Shown here piece by piece: positions 56,482 to 64,000 of a stretch of 64,000 bases of DNA. Made by a program: the position numbers and the translations under genes. The stretch lies in assembly GCF_030227225.1 (NCBI RefSeq), contig NZ_JASPHQ010000003.1:62001-126000 (forward strand), in the 5' to 3' direction. The notes below the pieces were generated by a model, which was not told the origin of the DNA, ran no database searches, and saw nothing but the letters and a program-made list of their open reading frames with translations. The DNA comes from Corynebacterium rhinophilum. Its GTDB lineage: Bacteria; Actinomycetota; Actinomycetes; Mycobacteriales; Mycobacteriaceae. Position 1 is the stretch's first letter. Each line of letters starts with the position of its first letter.

Positions 56482-57984
56482 ATGGAATTTCTCGAAAATG
56501 TCGTCACGACATTTAACGATGGCGTGTGGACATACATCCTGCCCTGGCTGCTCATCGGCGCAGGCCTGTTATTTGGCGCTCGCACCGCGGTGGTGCAGAT
56601 TCGCAAGGTACCCGATATGCTGCGCGCCGTCGTCGAGCGCCCCAAAGGCGACGATGAGGATGAGGGCGCAGGAAGTGGGGGAATCTCCGCGTTTAAGGCA
56701 TTTACCATTTCTGCGGCATCGCGGGTGGGTACCGGCAATGTGGCCGGCGTCGCGGTGGCCATCTCCGTAGGTGGGCCTGGCGCCGTCTTTTGGATGTGGA
56801 TCATCGCCCTGCTCGGTGGCGCGACCGCCTTTGTGGAATCCACCCTGGCGCAGCTGTGGAAGGTGCGCAATGGTGATACGTACCGCGGCGGGCCGGCCTA
56901 CTACATGAAGCGCGGCCTGGGCTGGGGCCCGCTCGGCGTTCTTTTCTCTATTGCCATCGTCTTTACCTTTGGCTTGGTCTATAACTCTTTCCAGACCAAC
57001 GCGATCGCTGAAGCCGTGGCCTTTTCCTTCGGCCGCGAAGACGATGCCACCTTTGGATCTATCATTGGCATCATCATCGCGATTGCCGCGGGCCTCATCA
57101 TTTTCGGCGGCGTGAAGCGCATTGCGAACATTACTCAGGTAGTCGTTCCGTTTATGGCCCTGGCGTACCTGCTCATCGGTGGCTTTGTGGTCATTACGAA
57201 CTTTGACAAGGTCCCGGGCATGCTGGGAGATATCATCGGCCACGCGCTTGGCTTTAAGGAAATCGCCGGTGCGGGTATCGGTACCGCGATGATGAAGGGT
57301 ATCCAGCGCGGCCTGTTTTCCAATGAGGCAGGCGAGGGTTCTGCCCCTAACGCGGCGGCTACCGCCACCGTCTCCCACCCGGTAAAGCAGGGCCTGGTGC
57401 AGACCTTGGGCGTGTACTTCGACACCATCGTGGTCTGTACCATTACCGCCTTCCTGATCCTGCTTGGCCCGGAAGTTGCCTACGGCGAAGAGGCCGAGGG
57501 TGTTTCCCTGACGCAGGCGGCCTTGTCCGCCGAGGTTGGACACTGGGGAATTCACTTCGTCAGCTTCATCTTGTTCTTCTTGGCCTTTTCTTCCATCTTG
57601 GGCAACTACTACTTGGCTGAAGCCAACCTGGAATACCTCACCACCAATAAAACGGTGCTGCAAATCTTCCGCCTCGTGGTGCTGTTCTTCGTTTGGTTCG
57701 GCGCCGTCGGTTCTTTGCCCTTGGTCTTCGCCTTGGCAGATACCGGTGCGGCGACGATGGTGATCCTGAATATCATCGCCATTGTCCCGCTATCCGGCGT
57801 GGCCATTCAATTGCTAAAGAACTTCAACGAGCAGCGCAGTAAGGGAATCGATCCGGTCTTCCACCGCGATATGCTTCCGGATGTGCCCGGCGTGGAGTGC
57901 TGGGACGGCTCCGATCCCGTGACCCGCCGCAGCGATGCTGATCGCAAAATCTTGCGCGATCGCGGCGAGGCCGATCGCTATTAA
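56482..57984 (+). CDS. AGCS-family sodium:alanine/glycine symporter
   Basis: 500 residues with about ten hydrophobic segments. The family signatures are SRVGTGNVAGVAVAISVGGPGAVFWMWI, AFVESTLAQL and FSNEAGEGSAPNAAATA. It would import alanine or glycine with sodium. TAAATT (56469-56474) ends exactly 7 bases before the ATG, pointing to a leaderless message. A perfect 12-base tandem duplication (57974-57997) spans its stop codon. Confidence 0.94.
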   Translation: MEFLENVVTTFNDGVWTYILPWLLIGAGLLFGARTAVVQIRKVPDMLRAVVERPKGDDEDEGAGSGGISAFKAFTISAASRVGTGNVAGVAVAISVGGPGAVFWMWIIALLGGATAFVESTLAQLWKVRNGDTYRGGPAYYMKRGLGWGPLGVLFSIAIVFTFGLVYNSFQTNAIAEAVAFSFGREDDATFGSIIGIIIAIAAGLIIFGGVKRIANITQVVVPFMALAYLLIGGFVVITNFDKVPGMLGDIIGHALGFKEIAGAGIGTAMMKGIQRGLFSNEAGEGSAPNAAATATVSHPVKQGLVQTLGVYFDTIVVCTITAFLILLGPEVAYGEEAEGVSLTQAALSAEVGHWGIHFVSFILFFLAFSSILGNYYLAEANLEYLTTNKTVLQIFRLVVLFFVWFGAVGSLPLVFALADTGAATMVILNIIAIVPLSGVAIQLLKNFNEQRSKGIDPVFHRDMLPDVPGVECWDGSDPVTRRSDADRKILRDRGEADRY

Positions 57985-57997
57985 TATCGCTATTAAT
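57974..57997. repeat. Perfect 12-bp tandem duplication over a stop codon
   Basis: ATCGCTATTAAT occurs twice in a row (57974-57985 and 57986-57997). The first copy contains the TAA stop of the symporter gene. Confidence 0.9.
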
Positions 57998-58014
57998 GAG
58001 GAAGGTGCAGTGAC

Positions 58015-58293
58015 ATGGAAAGAATGACCGCCTTTGTGCACGGCAACGTGCAAGGAGTGGGCTTTCGTTGGTGGACGCGCTCGCGCGCCCTGGAACTAGG
58101 CCTTGCTGGGCATGCGACCAACCTGGCAGATGGCCGCGTGCAGGTTGTTGCTGAGGGCCCGCGCACCGAGTGTGAGAAGCTCTTGGAACTGTTGCAAGAG
58201 GAACCGAGCACCACCCGCCGTCCGGGAAGCGTCGATCTCGTGGTTGAGCAGTGGGCGGCTGCGAAGGGTGAAAGCGGCTTTGTCGAGCGCTAA
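58015..58293 (+). CDS. acyP: Acylphosphatase
   Basis: 92 residues; hydrolyses acyl phosphates. Catalytic Arg18 lies in NVQGVGFRWW and Asn36 in HATNLADGRV, the two required residues. GAGGAAGG precedes the ATG. It stands directly before smc, as in many actinobacteria. Confidence 0.95.
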   Translation: MERMTAFVHGNVQGVGFRWWTRSRALELGLAGHATNLADGRVQVVAEGPRTECEKLLELLQEEPSTTRRPGSVDLVVEQWAAAKGESGFVER

Positions 58294-58350
58294 TAGCCAA
58301 CCCAATGCTTGCTATAACTCGTGTCTTAACGGCTTGCTAGACTATCCCAA

Positions 58351-61300
58351 ATGCACCTGAAATCGCTGACGCTCAAAGGCTTTAAGTCATTCGCGTCGGC
58401 GACGTCTCTCAAATTTGAGCCGGGCATCTGCGCCGTCGTCGGCCCGAACGGTTCCGGCAAATCCAACGTGGTCGATGCCCTTGCCTGGGTCATGGGAGAG
58501 GCCAGCGCGAAAACCCTGCGCGGCGGCAAGATGCAAGACGTCATCTTCGCTGGGACAGGCGACCGCAAGCAATTGGGCCGGGCCGAGGTCACACTCACCA
58601 TCGATAATGCCGATGGTGCCCTGCCCATCGAGTACTCCGAGGTCTCTGTGACCCGCCGCATGTTCCGCGACGGCGCGAGCGAATACGAAATCAACGGTGC
58701 GAAGGCCCGGTTGATGGATATCCAGGAACTGCTTTCTGATTCCGGTATTGGCCGGGAAATGCACATCATCGTGGGGCAGGGCAAGCTTTCTGAAATCCTG
58801 GAATCGCGCCCCGAGGATCGCCGCTCCTATATCGAGGAAGCCGCCGGCGTCCTCAAACACCGCCGCCGCAAAGAAAAGGCCCAGCGCAAACTTACGGGCA
58901 TGCAGGCCAATTTGGATCGCCTGCAAGATTTGACCGATGAGCTGGGAAAACAGCTCAAGCCCTTGGCGCGGCAGGCAGAAGCCGCCCAGCGCGCGGCGAC
59001 GGTGCAGGCAGATGTACGCGATGCGCGCCTGCGCTTGGCCGGAGACCGCATCGTCGGCTTGCGGCAAAAGCTTTCCGATGCCGAACGCACCGCGACGGCC
59101 CTATCCACCCAGGTAGAAGAGACCACGGCACAGCTCGAAGAGGCGACCGAGCACCAAATGGAGCTGGAAACCCAACTAGAGGAGGTCAACCCGCAGGCAG
59201 AAGCCGCGCAAAAACTGTGGTTTGATCTCTCCACCCTGTCCGAGCGCATTGCGGCGACCCAGCGCATCGCAGAGGAGAGGGCGGATAATGCCGGGTCCCA
59301 GGTCGCCTATGCCGGCCAGGATCCGGATGATCTTGAGGCCAAGGCGACGCGTGCGGACGAGGAGCACGAGGAGCTCTTGGAAGCGGCAGAAGAAGCTGCG
59401 GAGCGGTTGGAAAGCATCCGGGAGGAAGTAGCGGAGCGTCGGCAAGCATTCGAGGCCGCAGAGCACGAACATATGGCGCAGGTGCGCGCTATTGCGGACC
59501 GCCGCGAGGGCGTCGTGCGCCTTTTTGCCGCCGAGGAAAAGGCCGCGGGGCAGGTGGCCAGCGCGGAAGAGGAATTGGCGCGGCAAGAAGAGGCCGTGGC
59601 CTCGCTGCAGCAACGCACTCAGTACGCGCAGGCAGAAGCCGCTGAGGTAGCGCAGAAGCTGGATAATTATGCTGCGGAGCGCCAGCCTTTGGAGGAAGCG
59701 CATACGCGGGCTGCCAGCGAGTCGGGCGCTGCCGATAAGCGCTTGGACCAGCTCCGCGATGCCCAGCGCGAGCGCGAGCGCAGTGTCTATACGCTGCGGT
59801 CCCGCATCGATACGCTATCCCAGACCATTCCCGAGTCGGTCGAGGTGGGCGAAGAATTCCAGCCATTGGCCGCGTATATTTCCACCACCTATGAATCGGC
59901 GGTTGCGGCCGCGTTGGGCACCTTTGCGGAGGCGCAGGCGGGGCAGTTGACCGAGGGCTTGATTGCGGATTTGGAAAAGGGCCCGCGCTCGGCGCTGCTG
60001 GATGCGGCGGCGACAGCGCCTGCGAGCTCGTGGCGCGTCGATGCCGATCTGCCGCCGCAGACCTCCTGGTTGCTGGATCACGTCACGGTACAGCCTGAGG
60101 TTTCGGCGGCGTTGCACAGGCTGCTTGCCGATGTCGTCCTCGTCCCCGATATTGCCCACGGCCGGCTCCTCGTGTCCGACGATCCGCGCCTGCGCGCCGT
60201 GACTGCCTCCGGCGTTGTGATCGGCGAAGGCTGGGTCGAGGTCGGCACCGGCTCCTCGTCCACGGTGGAGGTCACCGCCCGCATCGCGGAGGCTGAAGAA
60301 GAACTAGAGCAGGCAAATCAAGCCCTGCATGAGCTTTCCGGCACCCTGGAGGGGGCAAAGATTGCCGCCGAGGATGCCCGCGTGACGGCCGCGTCCGCCA
60401 AGGCCGCGTTGCGGGAGCACGATACCGAAGTCGATGCCTGGAAGCGCGATCATCACCGCCTGGAGAAGCAGTACGAGGCCAATAAGGCGGAGCTGGAAAA
60501 GTCCGCGCAGCGCGCCACCGAGATCGAGATCCGGCTGCAGAAAGCCAACCAAGAGCTTGCCGATGCCCGCGATAGGCTCGCCCGCGTCGACGCCGACGAT
60601 CAACCAGACGAGCCCTCGTCCGCCGATAGGGATGCCGCCTCGGCCGCGCTGGAAGAGGTAAAGTCCATGGAAATGGAGGCCCAAGTCGCGGCCCGCTCGG
60701 CGCAAGAGCGTGTGGGCCAAGTTGCCGGCAAGGCCGATAGCTTGCGGCGCCAGGCCCAACACGAGCGCCAGGCGAAGGCCCGCCATGAACAGGCCATGGC
60801 TCGCCGCAAGGCGCAGGGCCAATTGGCATCGGCAGTGGCGCGACACGCACAGGATTTGGCCGCGCGGGCGAACCAGCTTTTAAGCCGCGCCACCTCCGAG
60901 CGCGATGAGTTTTTGCACGAGCGCAACTCCTTAAATTCCCAATTGCAGCAAGCCAAGCAGGCGGTATCGGCCGCACGCCAAAATAGCGACCGGCTAACCG
61001 CGCGGGCGCATGAAGCAGAACTGGCCCGCTCGCAGGCGCAGGTGCGCCTGGATGAAGCCGAGAAAAAGATTGGCGAACAGCTGGGCATTGCCATCGCTGA
61101 CCTCTTGCGCGATTTCACCCCGGGCGAAGACTTTGACCGCAGCGTGGAAAAGTCGCGGCTGCAGCAGGCGGAAAAGGATTTGAACTCCTTGGGCAAGGTC
61201 AACCCCTTGGCCTTGGAGGAATATAAGGCGCTGGAAGAGCGATACAGCTACCTGTCCACGCAGCTCGATGACGTCATCCAAGCCCGCAAGGACCTCGCCG

Positions 61301-61881
61301 GGGTAATTTCGGACGTGGATAAGCAGATCCTGCAGCTCTTTACCGATGCCTGGCGGGATGTGGAAGCGGAATTTCCCAAGGTATTCAACACCCTCTTCCC
61401 GGGTGGGGAGGGCCGGTTAATCCTTACCGAGCCCGAAGACATGCTCACCACCGGCATCGAGGTCGAAGCCCGGCCGCCAGGCAAGAAGGTCAAGCGCCTA
61501 TCGCTGCTTTCCGGCGGCGAAAAATCCCTTACCGCGCTGGCCATGCTGGTTGCTATCTTCCGCGCGCGACCCAGCCCGTTTTATGTCATGGATGAGGTCG
61601 AGGCAGCGCTTGATGATGTCAACCTGCGCCGGCTCATCGCCTTGTTCGAGGAGTTGCGGAAGGATTCCCAGCTCATTGTCATCACGCACCAAAAGCCCAC
61701 CATGGATGTGGCCAATGTCCTCTATGGCGTAACCATGCGCGGCGATGGCATCACCCGGGTCATCTCCCAGCGCATGAATCCAGCCGGGCTCGCGCCGGGA
61801 GCCGAGCAAGCAAGCCGGGATGCGACGCGGCTTGGGGTCGATGCGCCGCAATCAGGTGGTACGCAGCAGTCAACGGAATAG
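58351..61881 (+). CDS. smc: Chromosome segregation ATPase SMC
   Basis: 1176 residues; condenses and organises the chromosome. The Walker A motif GPNGSGKS is at 31-38, long coiled coils cover about 165-500 and 665-1000, and the hinge is at about 500-650. The ABC signature LLSGGEKSL is near 1052 and Walker B with YVMDEVEAALD near 1077. TAGACT (58338-58343) ends exactly 7 bases before the ATG and no ribosome binding site is seen, so the message is probably leaderless. Confidence 0.98.
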   Translation: MHLKSLTLKGFKSFASATSLKFEPGICAVVGPNGSGKSNVVDALAWVMGEASAKTLRGGKMQDVIFAGTGDRKQLGRAEVTLTIDNADGALPIEYSEVSVTRRMFRDGASEYEINGAKARLMDIQELLSDSGIGREMHIIVGQGKLSEILESRPEDRRSYIEEAAGVLKHRRRKEKAQRKLTGMQANLDRLQDLTDELGKQLKPLARQAEAAQRAATVQADVRDARLRLAGDRIVGLRQKLSDAERTATALSTQVEETTAQLEEATEHQMELETQLEEVNPQAEAAQKLWFDLSTLSERIAATQRIAEERADNAGSQVAYAGQDPDDLEAKATRADEEHEELLEAAEEAAERLESIREEVAERRQAFEAAEHEHMAQVRAIADRREGVVRLFAAEEKAAGQVASAEEELARQEEAVASLQQRTQYAQAEAAEVAQKLDNYAAERQPLEEAHTRAASESGAADKRLDQLRDAQRERERSVYTLRSRIDTLSQTIPESVEVGEEFQPLAAYISTTYESAVAAALGTFAEAQAGQLTEGLIADLEKGPRSALLDAAATAPASSWRVDADLPPQTSWLLDHVTVQPEVSAALHRLLADVVLVPDIAHGRLLVSDDPRLRAVTASGVVIGEGWVEVGTGSSSTVEVTARIAEAEEELEQANQALHELSGTLEGAKIAAEDARVTAASAKAALREHDTEVDAWKRDHHRLEKQYEANKAELEKSAQRATEIEIRLQKANQELADARDRLARVDADDQPDEPSSADRDAASAALEEVKSMEMEAQVAARSAQERVGQVAGKADSLRRQAQHERQAKARHEQAMARRKAQGQLASAVARHAQDLAARANQLLSRATSERDEFLHERNSLNSQLQQAKQAVSAARQNSDRLTARAHEAELARSQAQVRLDEAEKKIGEQLGIAIADLLRDFTPGEDFDRSVEKSRLQQAEKDLNSLGKVNPLALEEYKALEERYSYLSTQLDDVIQARKDLAGVISDVDKQILQLFTDAWRDVEAEFPKVFNTLFPGGEGRLILTEPEDMLTTGIEVEARPPGKKVKRLSLLSGGEKSLTALAMLVAIFRARPSPFYVMDEVEAALDDVNLRRLIALFEELRKDSQLIVITHQKPTMDVANVLYGVTMRGDGITRVISQRMNPAGLAPGAEQASRDATRLGVDAPQSGGTQQSTE

Positions 61882-61900
61882 AAGATTTCGCTGCCTTTAT

Positions 61901-61926
61901 GTGCCGCAAGCCCGAAAGGCTGGCAC
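61901..61926 (+). promoter_or_regulatory. Stem-loop between smc and ftsY
   Basis: GTGCC (61901-61905) pairs with GGCAC (61922-61926), with inner AGCC (61909-61912) and GGCT (61918-61921). It ends 9 bases before the ftsY ATG. Confidence 0.4.
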
Positions 61927-61935
61927 TATAGAGGC

Positions 61936-64000
61936 ATGAATTCTTTATGGTTATGGATCGGCATAGCAATCGTTGTCATTGTGCTGATTGTCGTCTTTAT
62001 TGCAATTGGCAAAAAGCGCGGTGAATCCAAGAAGGTTTCTTTTGAGAAACCCAAGGAAGAAGAACCTAAGCAGCTAACCCAGGAGCAAAAGTCCGGCAAT
62101 TACCAGGCCAAGTCCGGCTTTAACTTTGCCCCTGCGGGCTCGAAAGAACCCGAAAAGGTAACCCAAGAAAAGCCGCAGCAGGCCCAGCCACAGCAGTCCC
62201 AACCGCAGCAGGCTAAGCAGGAACAGCAGCCGGAGTCCTCGGAGAAATCGGAGCAATCGGAGCCGAGCGCTACCGATATCGCCAATGCACAGCTCAACGG
62301 CGAAGAGCCACCGGCGGCGAAGCGGCCTGAACCGGCTAAGGACAAGGAAGCTGCCTCCGAAAAGGAGGCCAAGCAGGAAGAAACGCAGCGCCAAGAACCT
62401 GCAGCTGACGAGCAGCCGAAGAAGTCCGCAGAGCCCGCGGAATCCAAGAAACCTGCAGAAGACGGCGACGTACCCAACCAGGATAAGGACACAGGAAAAG
62501 CCGACGTCGCTGGCGATGAGGCTAAGTCCGAGTCCAAATCCGAGTCTGCTTCCACTTCGGAAGCGGAGTCCAAGCCTGCCGCGGATAAGCCTGCGGGGGA
62601 TAAGACTGAAGGTAAGGGCACTGCCGGTACGGCCGCTGCCGCTGCGGCCGCAGCTGGGGGAGTCGGCTCCGCCGCTTCTGCAGCCTCTGGTGACCGCCAG
62701 GAATCCGCCGCAGATGATGCGGATAAGGAACCTGCAGATCAGGCAACTGACCAATCTGATAGGCCGGATTCCGCGCAGGCTTCCACACCTGCTTCCGGTG
62801 AGGCGGAAGCAGAGGATAAAGAAGCAAAGAGCAGCGAGCAATCCGCCCCAGCTGCTGCCGAGAAACCCGCAGCAGAAGGCACAGACGATCGGCACCGCGG
62901 CGAGCCGGACCATGAAGAAAAAGACCCAGAAGACGTTGTATCCGTCGAGGCCGCCGAGGTAGAAGACGAATCGCCGGTCTTCGATGCGGTGGTAGATGAT
63001 AAAGACGCTGACCACATCGAAGAACGCGTCGATAACCACGAGGAAGCCGAAGAAGCTGCGGCTGCCGCCGATGCACAAACAGATGCTGCAGAAGCGGCCA
63101 AGGAACAAACCCCTGTGCCTGATGGCGAACCTGCTGCGGCGGGCCAGCCCACCGAAGACATCGCTCCGGCAGGAGGCCGTCTCGGCCGGCTGCGCGGTCG
63201 CCTCTCTCGTTCCCAGAACGCCATCGGCCAAGGCCTGATGGGAATCCTCTCCGCCGGCGATCTGGACGAAGACGCTTGGGAAGAAATCGAAGATACCCTC
63301 ATCATGGCGGATCTGGGCACCAAGTCCACGATGAAGGTCACCGATTCCTTGCGCGACAAGATTGCTGAGCGTGGCGTGTCGAGCGAGGAAGAGGCGCGTG
63401 CGATGCTGCGTGAATGCCTCATCGAGGCCTGCCACCCAGAAATGGATCGATCCATTCGGGCGATGCCTAATGACGGAAAGCCTGCCATCGTGATGGTCGT
63501 GGGCGTCAACGGCACTGGTAAGACCACCACGACCGGTAAGCTTGCCCGCGTCCTCGTATCGATGGATCACAGCGTCTTGCTGGGTGCGGCAGATACCTTC
63601 CGTGCCGCAGCAGCCGATCAGCTAGAGACGTGGGGACGCCGCGTGGGTGCCGAAACCGTGCGCGGCAAGGAAGGTGCAGATCCTGCCTCCGTGGCTTTTG
63701 ATGCCGTCGCTACTGGTGTGGAGCAGCAGGTCGATGTCGTCTTGGTCGATACGGCCGGCCGCCTGCACACCTCGACCGACCTGATGGATCAGCTGGGCAA
63801 GGTCAAGCGCGTCGTAGAAAAGAAGACCGAGGTTGATGAGGTCCTCTTGGTTCTCGATGCCACGGTGGGTCAAAACGGCCTGGCACAGGCCCGCATTTTC
63901 CGCGAGGTCGTGGATATTTCCGGCGTGGTGCTCACCAAGCTGGATGGCACGGCTAAAGGTGGCATCGTCTTCCAAGTGCAAGAGGAATTGGGCGTTCCAG
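61936..64000 (+). CDS. ftsY: Signal recognition particle receptor FtsY (3-prime partial)
   Basis: 688 residues are visible and the frame is still open at the window end. The N-terminus is a membrane anchor (MNSLWLWIGIAIVVIVLIVV). About 390 residues of Glu/Lys/Ala/Gln/Pro-rich low complexity follow (about 27-418). The NG domain comes next: the N domain from about 420 (LSRSQNAIGQGLMGIL), P loop VGVNGTGKTTTTGK near 524, DTFRAAAADQL, DTAGRLHTSTDLM near 604, and VLTKLDGTAKGG. FtsY receives SRP-ribosome complexes at the membrane. The linker is far longer than that of E. coli FtsY (about 200 residues). Confidence 0.95.
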   Translation, partial: MNSLWLWIGIAIVVIVLIVVFIAIGKKRGESKKVSFEKPKEEEPKQLTQEQKSGNYQAKSGFNFAPAGSKEPEKVTQEKPQQAQPQQSQPQQAKQEQQPESSEKSEQSEPSATDIANAQLNGEEPPAAKRPEPAKDKEAASEKEAKQEETQRQEPAADEQPKKSAEPAESKKPAEDGDVPNQDKDTGKADVAGDEAKSESKSESASTSEAESKPAADKPAGDKTEGKGTAGTAAAAAAAAGGVGSAASAASGDRQESAADDADKEPADQATDQSDRPDSAQASTPASGEAEAEDKEAKSSEQSAPAAAEKPAAEGTDDRHRGEPDHEEKDPEDVVSVEAAEVEDESPVFDAVVDDKDADHIEERVDNHEEAEEAAAAADAQTDAAEAAKEQTPVPDGEPAAAGQPTEDIAPAGGRLGRLRGRLSRSQNAIGQGLMGILSAGDLDEDAWEEIEDTLIMADLGTKSTMKVTDSLRDKIAERGVSSEEEARAMLRECLIEACHPEMDRSIRAMPNDGKPAIVMVVGVNGTGKTTTTGKLARVLVSMDHSVLLGAADTFRAAAADQLETWGRRVGAETVRGKEGADPASVAFDAVATGVEQQVDVVLVDTAGRLHTSTDLMDQLGKVKRVVEKKTEVDEVLLVLDATVGQNGLAQARIFREVVDISGVVLTKLDGTAKGGIVFQVQEELGVP

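Overview
The window is a chromosomal segment of a high-GC Gram-positive bacterium of the Corynebacteriales, most likely a Corynebacterium. The reasons are gene order (sepF-yggT-divIVA-ileS; a his operon running into a Trp-associated membrane protein, a TrpC homologue, lgt and pyk; gdhA next to glycerate kinase; sepIVA-yceD-rnc-mutM-acyP-smc-ftsY), the DUF222-HNH genes, an ultrashort actinobacterial T-box before ileS, and many starts that look leaderless. It is mostly core genome. No tRNA, rRNA, CRISPR array, IS element or prophage was seen.

Layout. 1-3.2 kb: end of the division/growth cluster (YggS-like protein, SepF, YggT, DivIVA/Wag31, a small membrane protein). 3.5-4.5 kb: a DUF222-HNH gene on the minus strand. 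4.6-8 kb: T-box-controlled ileS. 8-11.3 kb: an accessory locus holding a tandem duplication of a secreted modular protein; the first copy is frameshifted and each copy has the same leader and terminator style. 11.3-20.4 kb: a GntR/MFS pair, dinB, asparaginase, two lipoproteins, lspA-rluD and a second DUF222-HNH gene. 20.4-27.2 kb: a palindrome-rich tract, a rarD gene broken by one in-frame TGA, dnaE1, and a secreted choice-of-anchor I protein. 27.4-36 kb: ilvA, an IMPACT-family protein, an S4 protein, a small alarmone synthetase with an unknown partner, a DEDDh/BRCT exonuclease, a TetR regulator, a lipoprotein and a YbjN protein.

36-46.5 kb: hisD-hisC-hisB-small membrane protein-MFS-hisH-hisA-impA-hisF-hisI-Trp-associated membrane protein, then a TrpC homologue and lgt. 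In mycobacteria trpE, trpC, trpB and trpA lie between hisI and lgt; here only the membrane protein and TrpC remain. That TrpC has lost several catalytic residues, and HisA carries Asn where bifunctional PriA has Arg143. Together these suggest a relic of an ancestral his-trp cluster after tryptophan synthesis moved elsewhere. 46.6-52.4 kb: pyk, an M20 amidohydrolase, glycerate kinase and gdhA. 52.6-64 kb: sepIVA, membrane proteins, yceD-rnc-mutM, an AGCS symporter, acyP, smc, and ftsY running off the end.

Starts were chosen from ribosome binding sites, from family N-termini, or from a TAnnnT hexamer 6-8 bases before the start codon (leaderless transcripts). This last rule moved lspA, the divergent lipoprotein and the GntR gene from the longest possible frame. 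All function calls come from reading motifs; no database search was run.
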